Source of the DNA: Paenibacillus xylaniclasticus
Lineage (GTDB): Bacteria; Bacillota; Bacilli; Paenibacillales; Paenibacillaceae
Direction: 5' to 3'
DNA: 64,000 nucleotides
NCBI RefSeq assembly: GCF_004001065.1
Contig: NZ_BIML01000004.1
Span: 1-64,000 of the forward strand
Shown here: in pieces, positions 33,657-43,299 of the stretch
Layout of the letters: every line of letters starts with the position of its first letter
Numbering within the stretch: position 1 is the stretch's first letter
Notes under the pieces: generated by a model
Told to the model about the DNA's origin: nothing
Seen by the model: the letters and a program-made list of their open reading frames with translations, nothing else
Databases searched by the model: none
Program-made: the position numbers and the translations under genes

Positions 33657-35543
33657 GTGAACGTGCTCGGAAGGCTGCAACAGCTTGGCAGATCGTTCAT
33701 GCTGCCGATGATCGCGTTGCCCGCAGCATCGATATTTTTAAGCTTAAGCAATCTGCCATGGGAACGAATCGGTCTTACATCTATGGCCGAATATTTGTTG
33801 TTAGCCGGCCATTCGATTTTCACGTTTCTTCCTTACCTATTTGCAATTGGTGTTGCCATGGGGATGGCGGGCAATGCAGGAACGGCCGGCATGGCTGCAC
33901 TTGTCGGGATGTTCATTTATGCTGGCGTCACCAACTCAGGACATGCAGAAATAGAGCCGACTGTACTGATCGGCGCGATTATCGGTCTTGTCTCGGGACT
34001 TAGCCATGAACGATTTAAAAATATAAAGCTTCCGGAATATATCCAGTTTTTTGGCGGTCCTAGATTCGTACCGCTGTTCGTCAGCTTTTTCGCTGTCATA
34101 TTCGCCTCCTGTATGGTGGGAGTCGCGCCACATATCCATAACGGGCTTATAGAGCTTGGCGACATCGTGGATTCAGCCGGAGGCTTCGGCGTTTTTTTAT
34201 ACGGATTTATTCATCGGATACTTGTCGTGTTCGGGCTGCATCATCTGCTTAATCATGTGTTCTGGTTCCAGGTTGGCGGATATACAGCTTCTGACGGGAC
34301 GGTCTCGTTCGGCGATTTGCCGCGATTTTTTGCAGGTGATCCGACAGCTGGCGCATACATGGCGGGGCTCTATCCGACCATGATGTTCGCTCTGCCCGCT
34401 ATTGCGCTGGCCATCATCCAAGAGGCGCGTGAAGACTTAAAGCCCAAAATCCGTCGCACCTTTGCGATTGCCGCGCTTGCTTCATTCTTGACAGGCGTTA
34501 CAGAGCCGGTCGAGTTCGCATTTTTGTTCGTCGCGCCTTATTTGTTTGTCGTTCACGCGTTTATTTCCGGTGTTATGATGTGGGTTACATACGAGTTAGG
34601 AATTCGGCACGGGTTTTCATTCTCGGCTGGGGCGATCGACTACTTGCTTAATGAGCATTTGGCGACGCGAGGCTGGCTCATTCTGCCGATCGGTCTTGTA
34701 TTTGGTCTGTTTTATTATGTTTTATTCCGCTGGGCGATTCGTAAATTCCGTATCCCGACGCCGGGTCGTGAGGAAGGCTCACAGCTGGACGAGTGGGCGG
34801 GAGACATCCCGTACCGCGCGCCGCTCATACTTGAAGCGATTGGCGGTAAAGAGAACATTGTACAGATGGAAGCTTGTATTACGCGCCTTCGCATTAAAGT
34901 GTCGAACGAAAAACTGCTCGATATTAACTCGCTCCGCAATTTAGGTGCAGCCGGCGTTATAAGGCTTGGCGGTGGTCATGTTCAGATCGTGTTTGGTACA
35001 TTTTCTGAGTTGATCAAAGAAGAGATGAATAAGGTAATCCGTACCGGGCAATCGCAAGTGTTATTTTTCTCGCCAGTGCAGGGACGCATGATCCCGCTGG
35101 AAGAAGTTCCAGACCCTATTTTTGCTGGTAAGCTCGTCGGTCAAGGTGTCGCCTTCATGCCGGATAGAGGCGAATTAGTGTCACCGGTTAAAGGCAAAAT
35201 CATTCTGTTGTATCCGACGATGCATGCCATTGGCATTCGAACGGATGAGGGATTGGAAGTGCTGCTGCATATCGGCATCGAGACGTCTAAATTAACGGAT
35301 AAAGGATATTTTCAAGCTGTCGTCGGCGAGGGAGATACCGTCATTCCAGGGCAGCTATTAATTCGATTTGATTTGAATCGCGTTCGCAAGGCGAGTAAGT
35401 CGCTCGCTACGCCGATGATTATTACGAACTCCGACATGGTGAAAACTTGGCGTTTTGCGCCATTTAAGGCAGTAAAGAAAGGACAGGCTTCCGTAATGTC
35501 AGTTGTGTTAACAGAAAGAGAAGCTGAGGGGGAGAAACGATGA
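33657..35543 (+). CDS. PTS EIICBA permease, glucose/N-acetylglucosamine family
   Basis: 628 residues in IIC-IIB-IIA order. IIC (about 1-370) has about ten membrane segments and the loop FGLHHLLNHVFWFQVGG, which is nearer NagE-type N-acetylglucosamine transporters than PtsG. GVTEPVEF is the sugar-site motif. IIB (about 380-460) has the phospho-Cys in EACITRLR. IIA (about 490-620) has the phospho-His in VLLHIGIET. It imports and phosphorylates a hexose, using phosphate from Enzyme I via HPr. The start is GTG 33657, with AGGAGG upstream. It overlaps the Enzyme I gene by 4 bases. Confidence 0.88.
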   Translation: MNVLGRLQQLGRSFMLPMIALPAASIFLSLSNLPWERIGLTSMAEYLLLAGHSIFTFLPYLFAIGVAMGMAGNAGTAGMAALVGMFIYAGVTNSGHAEIEPTVLIGAIIGLVSGLSHERFKNIKLPEYIQFFGGPRFVPLFVSFFAVIFASCMVGVAPHIHNGLIELGDIVDSAGGFGVFLYGFIHRILVVFGLHHLLNHVFWFQVGGYTASDGTVSFGDLPRFFAGDPTAGAYMAGLYPTMMFALPAIALAIIQEAREDLKPKIRRTFAIAALASFLTGVTEPVEFAFLFVAPYLFVVHAFISGVMMWVTYELGIRHGFSFSAGAIDYLLNEHLATRGWLILPIGLVFGLFYYVLFRWAIRKFRIPTPGREEGSQLDEWAGDIPYRAPLILEAIGGKENIVQMEACITRLRIKVSNEKLLDINSLRNLGAAGVIRLGGGHVQIVFGTFSELIKEEMNKVIRTGQSQVLFFSPVQGRMIPLEEVPDPIFAGKLVGQGVAFMPDRGELVSPVKGKIILLYPTMHAIGIRTDEGLEVLLHIGIETSKLTDKGYFQAVVGEGDTVIPGQLLIRFDLNRVRKASKSLATPMIITNSDMVKTWRFAPFKAVKKGQASVMSVVLTEREAEGEKR

Positions 35544-37276
35544 TGAACGGAATAGGTGCATCGCCGGGCATTGCAATCGGCAAATCGTTTGTTCTTCCGA
35601 ACTGGGAGTGGGAATTGACAGACCAGAAAATCGACGTAGCGGACTTAGCTCGCGAGTTTGATCGTCTGTACGAAGGCATCCGTACATCTAAACATGAGAT
35701 TGAACAAATGAAGGATGAACTGCGGGAGGTTGTTGGTACAGAAGAGAGCACCATTTTTGACGCTCATCTTGCTATACTTGACGATCCGGCATTCATGAAC
35801 GAGATTCAAGGCATGATTCAGCGGCAGTACAAGGCAGCTGAAGTGGCAGTTAAGGAAGCGATCGATCATTTCGTTGCAATGTTCGACCTGCTTGACGACG
35901 AATACATGAAGGAGCGTGCGCTTGATATCAAAGATGTCGGGAACCGGCTGTTAAAGCATTTGCTCGGCGCTCCGGAAATTACATTGCCGTCTGATACGCA
36001 GCCGTTCATTCTCGTCGCGAAGGAGCTGTCTCCTTCACAGCTTGCGCACCTGAATCCGCAGCATGTACTGGGTATTATAACGCTGACTGGCAGCAAGACA
36101 TCGCATTCTGCCATTATGGCGCGGGCGCTTGGTATTCCGCTTGTTGTCGGGGTGGAGGTCGAGCCCGCGCAAGCCGATACGATACCGATTCAGACGGGCG
36201 AAATGGTTATCATTGATGGGACAGAAGGGCTCATTTGGATCAATCCTACTAGCGAGCAAATTGATCATTACTCGGAACTTCAGCGGCGCGAGCAGGAAGC
36301 GAAGCAGCGTCTTAGAAGCTTTGCTGACGTCGTTCCAGTTACACCTGACGGGAAGGAGCTTGGATTGGCTGCGAATATTAGCTCCATGAAGGAGCTTGAA
36401 GTGGCACTTGAGAGCGGGGCACACGGCGTAGGGTTGTTTCGCACAGAATTTTTATATATGGATCGCCACCGGTTCCCGCGTGAGGACGAGCAATTTGAAG
36501 TTTATAAAAGTGTTGCGGAGCGATTGGCAGGCAAGCCGCTTATCATTCGAACGCTCGATATAGGCGGCGACAAGCATCTTGATTATTTCGAGCTGCCGGA
36601 AGAGGACAATCCGTTTCTCGGTTACCGGGCAATCCGAATCAGTCTCGACCGAACGGATTTATTCAAGACACAGCTGCGGGCCATTGTGCGCGCCAGCCAT
36701 TACGGCCATGTGAAAATCATGTATCCGCTCATCTCTTCTGTGGAGGAGGTACGGAGCGCGAATCGTTTGCTGGACGAGGTGAAGCAGGAGCTGCGCAGTG
36801 AAGGCCTGCCGTTTAGCGATACGATCGAGACGGGTATTATGATTGAGCTGCCTGCTGCGGTGCAAATTGCTGATCTGTTGGCAGAGGAGGTCGATTTCTT
36901 CAGCATCGGAACGAATGACCTTGTTCAATTTACGCTGGCGGTGGACCGGATGAATGAGCAAATTTCTCACATGTACGATCCATTTCATCCTGCAATAATA
37001 CGGATGCTGCGAATGACTGTTGAGGCTGCGAAGAAGAACGGCGTCAAGATTGGTGTATGCGGAGAGATGGCTAGCGATCTTAATGCATTACCGATTTGGT
37101 TAGCGCTTGATGTAGACGAGCTCAGCATGTCAGGTCATGCGATACTGGAATTGAAGGAGCGATTGCTTCGGACGACACAGGAAGAAAGTAAGAAGCTATT
37201 CAGCGAATTGCTGCAGTGCAGCATGAGCAAAGACATTCGTGAGAAGCTCAGTGCATTCGCTTCCTCCATACATTGA
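35540..37276 (+). CDS. ptsI: PTS Enzyme I (PEP-protein phosphotransferase)
   Basis: 578 residues. It transfers phosphate from PEP to HPr, the first step of sugar import by the PTS. The N-terminal part has the phospho-His in GSKTSHSAIMARALGIP (about 190). The C-terminal PEP barrel carries FRTEFLYMDR, RTLDIGGDK, the EIGIMIE-type segment ETGIMIELPAAV, and VCGEMASD with the catalytic Cys. ATGATG at 35540 overlaps the EIICBA stop. The usual partner ptsH (HPr) is not adjacent; its own gene must lie elsewhere. Confidence 0.95.
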   Translation: MMNGIGASPGIAIGKSFVLPNWEWELTDQKIDVADLAREFDRLYEGIRTSKHEIEQMKDELREVVGTEESTIFDAHLAILDDPAFMNEIQGMIQRQYKAAEVAVKEAIDHFVAMFDLLDDEYMKERALDIKDVGNRLLKHLLGAPEITLPSDTQPFILVAKELSPSQLAHLNPQHVLGIITLTGSKTSHSAIMARALGIPLVVGVEVEPAQADTIPIQTGEMVIIDGTEGLIWINPTSEQIDHYSELQRREQEAKQRLRSFADVVPVTPDGKELGLAANISSMKELEVALESGAHGVGLFRTEFLYMDRHRFPREDEQFEVYKSVAERLAGKPLIIRTLDIGGDKHLDYFELPEEDNPFLGYRAIRISLDRTDLFKTQLRAIVRASHYGHVKIMYPLISSVEEVRSANRLLDEVKQELRSEGLPFSDTIETGIMIELPAAVQIADLLAEEVDFFSIGTNDLVQFTLAVDRMNEQISHMYDPFHPAIIRMLRMTVEAAKKNGVKIGVCGEMASDLNALPIWLALDVDELSMSGHAILELKERLLRTTQEESKKLFSELLQCSMSKDIREKLSAFASSIH

Positions 37277-37301
37277 TGACAGGCATATAAAAGCCGGCTG
37301 A

Positions 37302-37330
37302 ACGTTAACGATTGAAACGGCCAGCCGGCT
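37302..37330 (-). terminator. terminator between convergent genes
   Basis: AGCCGGCTG (37302-37310) pairs with CAGCCGGCT (37322-37330). On the minus strand the tail is TTTTATAT, so it mainly serves the DJ-1 family gene; the plus-strand tail is weak. Confidence 0.75.
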
Positions 37331-37347
37331 GTAATCCTTATTGTAAG

Positions 37348-37878
37348 TTAAACTTTGCGGTCACGTAGAGCTTTTGCGAACGCTTGTCCGTACTCGGGAA
37401 GGTCCGGCGGTCTGCGGGCGGATATGAGATTGCCGTCCACGACGACAGGCTCATCGAGCCAGATAGCGCCGGCATTTTCCATATCGTCGCGAATGCCTGG
37501 CGTAGAAGTTACTTTGCGGCCGTTCAATATTTTGGCCGATATGAGCACCCAGCCCGCATGGCATATTTGACCGATCGGTTTGTTCTGTTCGTTCAATTGC
37601 TGCACGAGCTGCAATACCTTCGGATAGCGGCGGATTTTATCAGGCGCCCATCCACCGGGAACGAGTAAGCCGTCGATTGATTCACTGCTTAGCTCATCAT
37701 ACGACAAATCAGCGACGGCAGGAACGCCGTATTTGCCGATATGCTGTTTGCCTTTAACTGGTCCGGCGAACAGAACGGTAGCACCTTCCTCGCGTACGCG
37801 GTAAACGGGATACCAGAGCTCTAAATCTTCGAATTCGTCATCTAACAGGCAGATGACGGTTTGATTATGCAGACTCAT
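37348..37878 (-). CDS. DJ-1/PfpI family protein
   Basis: 176 residues from ATG 37878 (MSLHNQTVICLLDD), chosen because AGAGG lies 7 bases upstream; the frame is open to 37899. The fold is the class I glutamine amidotransferase-like domain. The nucleophile Cys is in GQICHAGWVLISA, preceded by DGLLVPGGWAPDKIRR. The acid residue that activates the Cys in DJ-1 is probably the Glu in FEDLELWYP. Such proteins act as general stress proteins, deglycase-like enzymes or proteases; which of these is not clear. Divergent from the VanZ gene. Confidence 0.85.
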   Translation of the reverse strand: MSLHNQTVICLLDDEFEDLELWYPVYRVREEGATVLFAGPVKGKQHIGKYGVPAVADLSYDELSSESIDGLLVPGGWAPDKIRRYPKVLQLVQQLNEQNKPIGQICHAGWVLISAKILNGRKVTSTPGIRDDMENAGAIWLDEPVVVDGNLISARRPPDLPEYGQAFAKALRDRKV

Positions 37879-37947
37879 AAGGAACCTCTCTCCATTCATT
37901 CATTATTGCCAATCCTTACGCATTCTCATTGTAACGAAGGTGAAGCT

Positions 37948-38400
37948 ATGAAGCAAACAGCGAATCAGGCCGTAGACCGACCATGGCGAGCGCAATCCTA
38001 CTCCCATATTCGAAGTATTCCATCTATCCTCGTCATGGCGATAATCTTTTATTTGTCAGCACAGCCGGGGAAGGAGCTGAACACCGTCTTCCTACCATGG
38101 TTTCAGAATCTGTTTCCGGCAATGTCAGACTTTAACTGGGGCCATTATGCGGCTTACTTCGTTCTCGCCGTCGCATTTGATTATTATGCCGGGGCGCGTT
38201 CGGATCGACTAGCTGTCAAGGGCTGGATTGTACTGGCTTGTATAGTCTACGGAGTGACCGACGAACTCCATCAGCTCGGTGTTGAAGGCAGAATGTTTGA
38301 TTTGAACGATCTTCTGCACGATGGAATCGGCGCCTGCACGGCAATGCTGCTGTTTTCGATCCCGCCGGTCCGAAAGCGATGGCGGCGGCTTATCGGATAG
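37948..38400 (+). CDS. VanZ-family membrane protein
   Basis: 150 residues from ATG 37948; the frame is open to 37861 but overlaps the divergent gene. Four membrane segments are visible: about 26-42, 70-86, 97-112 and 128-142. The family pattern is ILVMAIIFYLSAQPG early and then DELHQLGVEGRMFDLNDLLHDGIGA, with the conserved Asp-Glu-x-x-Q and Asp-x-x-Asp residues. The family includes VanZ of teicoplanin resistance, but most members have no known role. AAGGTGA lies before the start. Confidence 0.8.
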   Translation: MKQTANQAVDRPWRAQSYSHIRSIPSILVMAIIFYLSAQPGKELNTVFLPWFQNLFPAMSDFNWGHYAAYFVLAVAFDYYAGARSDRLAVKGWIVLACIVYGVTDELHQLGVEGRMFDLNDLLHDGIGACTAMLLFSIPPVRKRWRRLIG

Positions 38401-38518
38401 TAAAAATTACATCTGTTCATGAGAAGGATTTTATACGAACGAAGTCGAAACAGTATCCGTTGCGATTGTCTATACGGCATGCAGCGTAACTGCCCTTCAG
38501 GTGAAGGAGTGACTTTGG

Positions 38519-38956
38519 TTGCAAAAAACATGTTCATGCGGACAGATGATGCGAATGAAGCTTCGTACTGTCATATATTCAGGTAAAGTAGAAATTGATA
38601 ACGTTCCTGTGTATACTTGCAAAATGTGCAGCCGCAGCGAAGTGTATCCGGTCGTGAAGACGGATTTAACAGGTCTGATTGGCAAGCTCGGCTCTCGTCC
38701 GAAGAAGCAGATTTTCAAGTTTAACGAATGGAATGAATGGGCTCATATTTTGGTGGAGTCGTGTATAGGGACGAATCAACAGCTGCCTGACCCGGCTGTT
38801 GTCGAAAAGCTTAAGGCTGACCGGATCGACATGCTGCTCGATCTTTATTCATTGGCTGATAAACTTGGCGACATGGAATGGAAAGATGAGCTTTCGAAGC
38901 GGCTTGTACAGCTTAGCCATTCGCTCTCTATACATAAAACCGCTGTAGTTTCGTGA
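38519..38956 (+). CDS. zinc-ribbon-like protein of unknown function
   Basis: 145 residues. The start is TTG 38519, with GAAGGAG upstream. The first 40 residues hold Cys pairs CSCG and CKMC, about 28 residues apart, as in small YgiT-type zinc ribbons. A beta-hairpin sequence (RTVIYSGKVEIDNVPVYTC) lies between. The remainder is helical (LPDPAVVEKLKADRIDMLLDLYSLADKL). No family recognised beyond the zinc ribbon, and no enzymatic motif is present. Followed by ytxJ. Confidence 0.65.
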   Translation: MQKTCSCGQMMRMKLRTVIYSGKVEIDNVPVYTCKMCSRSEVYPVVKTDLTGLIGKLGSRPKKQIFKFNEWNEWAHILVESCIGTNQQLPDPAVVEKLKADRIDMLLDLYSLADKLGDMEWKDELSKRLVQLSHSLSIHKTAVVS

Positions 38957-39028
38957 ATAGTAATAGGTAACGATGAGCAGCAATTCGAATTTGTATGCGT
39001 TATCGAATCGAAGGAGGAAATAATCATC

Positions 39029-39385
39029 ATGGCATTATATGAAACGCTGACAACGGTAGAACAATGGGAGGAAGCAGCAGCTTCCTCGGTAGCTCAGCCG
39101 TTATTTGTCTTTAAGCACAGCACTCGCTGCTCGGTAAGCGCAGAAGCGATCGAGGCTTGGAATAAGTGGCTTGAAGATAATCAACAATCTGGTATTCGTC
39201 AAACGCTTGTCAATGTCGTTGAGGACCGTCCGGTATCTAATGCAATTGCTGAGCAGACGGGAGTTACCCATGCATCTCCTCAAGCTCTGTTAATCGTTAA
39301 CGGACAAGTAGTATGGAATACATCTCATTGGCATATTACCTATGACTCTATAGAAGAACATCTTCGTGCGCATTGCGGAAAGTAA
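39029..39385 (+). CDS. ytxJ: bacilliredoxin-like protein BrxC (YtxJ)
   Basis: 118 residues, thioredoxin fold. The active region is KHSTRCSVSAEA with a single Cys, matching the BrxC/YtxJ family (TRCPIS in B. subtilis) that removes bacillithiol from protein Cys residues after oxidation. The cis-Pro loop is THASPQALLI, and the last strand is QVVWNTSHWHIT. GGAGGAAATAATCATC precedes ATG 39029. Cytoplasmic; presence of bacillithiol metabolism in this organism is implied. Confidence 0.9.
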   Translation: MALYETLTTVEQWEEAAASSVAQPLFVFKHSTRCSVSAEAIEAWNKWLEDNQQSGIRQTLVNVVEDRPVSNAIAEQTGVTHASPQALLIVNGQVVWNTSHWHITYDSIEEHLRAHCGK

Positions 39386-39454
39386 ATTTTTGTCGTATTA
39401 TTACGTTAACAATGATACGGTGCGATAAAAATTCCAAGCAATGGAGAGAAGAAC

Positions 39455-40462
39455 GTGACGGTAACCATTTATGATGTAGCGAGAGAAGCAGGCGTATCAA
39501 TGGCCACTGTGTCGAGGGTTGTAAATAACAATCCGAATGTAAAGCCTCAGACTCGCAAGAAAGTATACGAAGCGATTGAACGTCTCGGTTATCGTCCTAA
39601 TGCTGTTGCACGCGGTTTGGCCAGCAAGAAGACAACAACTGTAGGCGTTGTAATTCCCGATATTTCGAATGCGATATTTGCGGAAGTAGCGCGCGGTATC
39701 GAAGATATCGCGAACATGTATCATTATAATATTATTCTATGTAATGCCGACAAGCGCAAAGAGAAAGAAATTCGTGTCGTGAACACTCTGCTGGAGAAGC
39801 AGGTGGATGGCTTGCTGTTCATGGGCGGCGCTGTCACAGATGAACATTTGCAAGCGTTTAAAACAGCTAACGTGCCTGTTGTTTTATGTGCGACAACCGA
39901 CGAGCATGGTATCATTCCTTCCGTCGATATTAATCATGAGGAAGCGGCTTATGACGCTGTCCGCGCACTTATTGCTAAAGGTCATCGCCGAATTGCGATG
40001 ATCAGCGGTACGCTGCAGGACCCTTCGAATGGATATGCGCGGTACCATGGCTATAAGCGTGCATTAGAGGAAGCTGGTATTGCGATATCGGAGGACTACG
40101 TTCGGACAGGCAATTACCGGTATGAATCAGGCGTAGACGCGGTTAAATATTTTCTTGAGCTACCAGAACGTCCGACGGCCGTATTCGCTGCGACGGATGA
40201 GATGGCGATCGGTGCGATTCACAGCATTCAAGATGCGGGTTTGAAGGTGCCGGATCATATATCAGTCATCAGCGTTGACAACAGCCGGATGGCTTCTATG
40301 GTTCGTCCTCAGTTAACGACGGTGGCGCAGCCGATGTACGATATCGGCGCTGTATCGATGCGTCTTCTTACGAAATTGATGAAGAAAGAATCGGTAGATC
40401 AGGCGAGGGTCATTCTACCGCATGAAATTATAACCCGCAATTCGGTAGGAGGACCTGCTTAG
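39455..40462 (+). CDS. ccpA: catabolite control protein A
   Basis: 335 residues, LacI family. The HTH is [22 protein letters not shown], and the hinge helix is ARGLASKKT. The sugar-binding-like core starts [24 protein letters not shown] and ends RNSVGGPA. CcpA with HPr or Crh phosphorylated on Ser46 binds cre sites and governs carbon catabolite control in Firmicutes. The likely target in this window is the cre site before acsA. GTG 39455 is the start, with GGAGAG upstream. The next gene starts right after its stop. Confidence 0.95.
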   Translation: MTVTIYDVAREAGVSMATVSRVVNNNPNVKPQTRKKVYEAIERLGYRPNAVARGLASKKTTTVGVVIPDISNAIFAEVARGIEDIANMYHYNIILCNADKRKEKEIRVVNTLLEKQVDGLLFMGGAVTDEHLQAFKTANVPVVLCATTDEHGIIPSVDINHEEAAYDAVRALIAKGHRRIAMISGTLQDPSNGYARYHGYKRALEEAGIAISEDYVRTGNYRYESGVDAVKYFLELPERPTAVFAATDEMAIGAIHSIQDAGLKVPDHISVISVDNSRMASMVRPQLTTVAQPMYDIGAVSMRLLTKLMKKESVDQARVILPHEIITRNSVGGPA

Positions 40463-41167
40463 ATGAAATACAACACGATCGGCATTATTGGTGCAATGGT
40501 GGAGGAGATCGAGCTGCTGCATCAGCATGTCGATGTTAAGACAGAGAAGAGCCAAGCAGGCATTACGTATTTTGAAGGTGTACTGCACGGCAAGAACGTT
40601 GTTTATTGCAAATCTGGCGTTGGCAAAGTGAATGCGGCGGTATGCACGCAGAAGCTAATTGATATGGGTGCAGATTGTATCCTGTTTACAGGTGTTGCAG
40701 GTGCAGTCGATCCGGTCCTTAATATCGGAGATATTGTTGTCTCCTCCTCATGCGTACAGCATGATATGGACGTGACGCCTCTCGGATTCGAGCGAGGTCA
40801 AATTCCGTATCAGGACAATTGGGATTTCCGAGCGGACTCGGCACTTATTCAGCTTGCACAAGCTGCAGCGGATGATCTGTTCCCGGGCAAGTATTGCCTA
40901 GGCAAAGTGCTGTCGGGTGATCAATTTATTGCCAGCCGCGAGACGGTCAAGCAGCTCTACGAGGAGCTGGGCGGCGCATGTACAGAGATGGAAGGAGCGG
41001 CGGTTGCGCAGGTGTGCGATATGAACAGCGTTCCGTTCGTCGTAATCCGTTCCATGTCAGATCGAGCGGATGGCTCCGCACATGTCAATTTCGCCGAATT
41101 TACGGTTATAGCAGCGAACAATTCGTTCCATATCATTGATCATATCGTCAGCCATATGAACGAATAA
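40463..41167 (+). CDS. mtnN: 5'-methylthioadenosine/S-adenosylhomocysteine nucleosidase
   Basis: 234 residues. It hydrolyses MTA and SAH to adenine and a thioribose or ribosyl-homocysteine, for recycling and autoinducer-2 precursor formation. The motifs are IIGAMVEEIELL with the catalytic Glu, SGVGKVNAA, TGVAGAVD, FIASRETVK, MEGAAVAQV (substrate Glu) and IRSMSDRADG (catalytic Asp). ATG 40463 follows the ccpA stop directly; its AGGAGG site lies inside the end of ccpA, so translation is probably coupled. A perfect 18-bp terminator follows. Confidence 0.95.
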   Translation: MKYNTIGIIGAMVEEIELLHQHVDVKTEKSQAGITYFEGVLHGKNVVYCKSGVGKVNAAVCTQKLIDMGADCILFTGVAGAVDPVLNIGDIVVSSSCVQHDMDVTPLGFERGQIPYQDNWDFRADSALIQLAQAAADDLFPGKYCLGKVLSGDQFIASRETVKQLYEELGGACTEMEGAAVAQVCDMNSVPFVVIRSMSDRADGSAHVNFAEFTVIAANNSFHIIDHIVSHMNE

Positions 41168-41180
41168 TCGATTCGCATCG

Positions 41181-41230
41181 AATAAGGGAAGGACAGCCAT
41201 TCAATCGGAGAGGCTGTCCTTCCCTTATTT
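41181..41230. terminator. strong bidirectional terminator
   Basis: An 18-bp perfect stem: AATAAGGGAAGGACAGCC (41181-41198) with its complement at 41212-41229. T-rich tails lie on both sides, between the convergent mtnN and acuC genes. Confidence 0.9.
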
Positions 41231-41251
41231 GTTACGAATATCATTGTATAG

Positions 41252-42436
41252 TTATTGATGCAGCACTCGATTGCAGGTCTGCTCATTCGCAGCTTGAATG
41301 GCACTGCGTCTTGGCATTGGCGTCCAGTCTTCTGTCGAGTCTAGCCAATGCTTGGGCAGCTCTTCCACGCCGCCGGCCTCATTCTCCCAAGCGGTTAGCC
41401 AATCACTAGGAAGGGGGACAGAATCGGAGCCAGGGGCTGTCTGAGTCACAATGGGGCTGTTCGTCATTCCGAGCCATACGTATGACCAGGCGCGCGGTAC
41501 AACTCTCCAAATGTCATATCCGCCTCCGCCCAGCGCCGTCCACCGTCCTTGCGAATATCGGTCGGCTAGATCACGAATGATGAGCGGCATCTCGCGGTAA
41601 ATACGCATGCTGCACTGCATATGAGAGAGCGGGTCGAATGCATGAGCATCGCAGCCGTGCTGGCTTACAATTAGATCCGGCTTGAACATATGGACAGCTG
41701 CCTCAACTGTCGCACGGAAGCTGTTCAACCAGGATTCGTCTTCTGTGTACGGCTCCAGCGGAACATTCATGCATGCGCCTACGCCTGAATCGATGCCGCG
41801 CTCATGAATGAAGCCAGTTCCCGGGAATAGAAACTTGCCTGTCTCATGAATCGAATATGTAAACACAGTGGGGTCATCGTAGAAAACCCATTGGACACCA
41901 TCACCGTGATGTACGTCGGTATCGATGTACATAATTCTCGCTCCGTATTTGCGTTGAATATGTCGGATTGCGACAGCCGCATCATTGTAGATACAAAACC
42001 CGGCGCCGCGATGAGGGAAAGCGTGATGCAGTCCTCCTGCCATATGAAAGGCGCGTTTCGTGCGGCCGCTCATCACAGCCTCGGCGGCATAGACGGAGCC
42101 TCCTACGATCGCGGCTGCCGCATCGTGCATACCTCTGAAGTAAGGCGTATCGTCATCGGATAACCCGTATGAGTCTGCTAATAGAGAAGCATCAGCAATA
42201 GATGCTGCTTCGCTCAATTGCTGTACAGCACGTACATAGTCTTCACGGTGGACGTTCATAATCATCCGATCGTCTGCAGCTGCCGGAGTAATCATATGCT
42301 CCTTATCCAGCGCCCCACATCGAATAAGTAGATCGATAGTGGATCTGAGACGAATGGGATTGAAGGGGTGATGATCATTGAACTTGTACAGCTCGGAACC
42401 GGGATGGTGGATGAATACGGCATTAGCCGTCGTCAT
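41252..42436 (-). CDS. acuC: acetoin utilisation protein AcuC (class I/II deacetylase)
   Basis: 394 residues, histone-deacetylase fold. Zinc and catalytic motifs are AGGLHHAFPHRGAGFC, then YIDTDVHHGDGVQWVFYDDP, then SQHGCDAHAFDPLSHMQ and LGGGGYDI near the end. It removes acetyl groups from lysine of acetyl-CoA synthetase and other proteins, reactivating AcsA. It is encoded on the same strand as acuA and downstream of it, with 74 bases between. In B. subtilis acuB lies between; it is absent here. AAGGGG precedes ATG 42436. Confidence 0.93.
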   Translation of the reverse strand: MTTANAVFIHHPGSELYKFNDHHPFNPIRLRSTIDLLIRCGALDKEHMITPAAADDRMIMNVHREDYVRAVQQLSEAASIADASLLADSYGLSDDDTPYFRGMHDAAAAIVGGSVYAAEAVMSGRTKRAFHMAGGLHHAFPHRGAGFCIYNDAAVAIRHIQRKYGARIMYIDTDVHHGDGVQWVFYDDPTVFTYSIHETGKFLFPGTGFIHERGIDSGVGACMNVPLEPYTEDESWLNSFRATVEAAVHMFKPDLIVSQHGCDAHAFDPLSHMQCSMRIYREMPLIIRDLADRYSQGRWTALGGGGYDIWRVVPRAWSYVWLGMTNSPIVTQTAPGSDSVPLPSDWLTAWENEAGGVEELPKHWLDSTEDWTPMPRRSAIQAANEQTCNRVLHQ

Positions 42437-42510
42437 GAGGATGAAACCCCTTTCTTCCGCTCATTACGCTTGCAAACGAACATAAGTATACAATCGTATA
42501 AGCTCGTATG

Positions 42511-43188
42511 TTAGTACATGAACCGTTGACGAAACCGGACTCGATCGAATTTCTCAACGGAGGACAAGGGGACTTCAGGGCCGACTCGAACCATCAAGCA
42601 ATTCGCAGGGTGCGAGCAAATTTCCGGATCGTCCGTTGCGAACCACACCATGCCAACCGACTTCATGACCCGTTCCATCATGCTGCGGTATTCCCACACT
42701 GATAGCTTCATGCCTTCAAGATCCCAATGCCAGTAATATTCCGTCGTGTATACGATCATCCGGTCTAGCTGTCCGTCGGCAAATGCAATCTGAATCATCC
42801 GTTTACCAATGCCGCCCGAACGGTATTCTGCAGCAACCTCAACAGCGCCCAGCTCAATTAGATCGTCCATTCCCGCATCAGACCATCGCTCAAGCTCGTC
42901 GGGATAATGGAACGTCACGTAGCCGACAATTGTATCGCCGTCCCGGCATACAATGATTCTGCCTTCTGGCAAGCCGGCGATTTCAATTAAAGCTTCTAGT
43001 TGATCGGCAGGCTGACGAAAGGCGTGCAAGCCTTGATGCATCTGTAATGTGCGTAATCGATCAGGCGAGATTGGACCTTCAATAACTAACTCGCGGTCGT
43101 GTAGCGTTACGGTCATCCGTTGAAGCCGCTTAATATGCTCCAATATGTCACCCTCTTCAACCTTGATGTAATGGTGATGCTGCATCAT
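42511..43188 (-). CDS. acuA: protein lysine acetyltransferase AcuA
   Basis: 225 residues, GNAT fold. The acetyl-CoA loop is EYRSGGIGKRMIQIAFAD, preceded by the strand IELGAVEVAAE. It acetylates and inactivates acetyl-CoA synthetase AcsA, encoded divergently. The protein keeps the family's flanking sequences: LPEGRIIVCRDGDTIVGYVTFHYPDELERW and then HWDLEGMKLSVWEYRSMMERVM. The start at 43188 is preceded by a weak AATAGG site; a second ATG is three bases downstream. Regulation by the cre site in the shared intergenic region is likely. Confidence 0.93.
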   Translation of the reverse strand: MMQHHHYIKVEEGDILEHIKRLQRMTVTLHDRELVIEGPISPDRLRTLQMHQGLHAFRQPADQLEALIEIAGLPEGRIIVCRDGDTIVGYVTFHYPDELERWSDAGMDDLIELGAVEVAAEYRSGGIGKRMIQIAFADGQLDRMIVYTTEYYWHWDLEGMKLSVWEYRSMMERVMKSVGMVWFATDDPEICSHPANCLMVRVGPEVPLSSVEKFDRVRFRQRFMY

Positions 43189-43266
43189 TGCCTATTATTA
43201 CTGCTACTACACTTATAGCAAAATTACTAAGTATTGAAAAGAATAGTCTAGTTGATTTTTCTATGC

Positions 43267-43299
43267 TATAATAGCCTACGTAAAATGAAAACGCATTCT
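43267..43299 (+). promoter_or_regulatory. acsA promoter -10 and cre site
   Basis: TATAAT at 43267-43272 is a perfect -10; the -35 is not clear. TGAAAACGCATTCT at 43286-43299 matches the cre consensus TGWAARCGYTWNCW at 13 of 14 positions and lies about 14 bases past the -10. CcpA bound there would block transcription as a roadblock. In B. subtilis both acsA and acuABC have cre sites. Confidence 0.7.
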
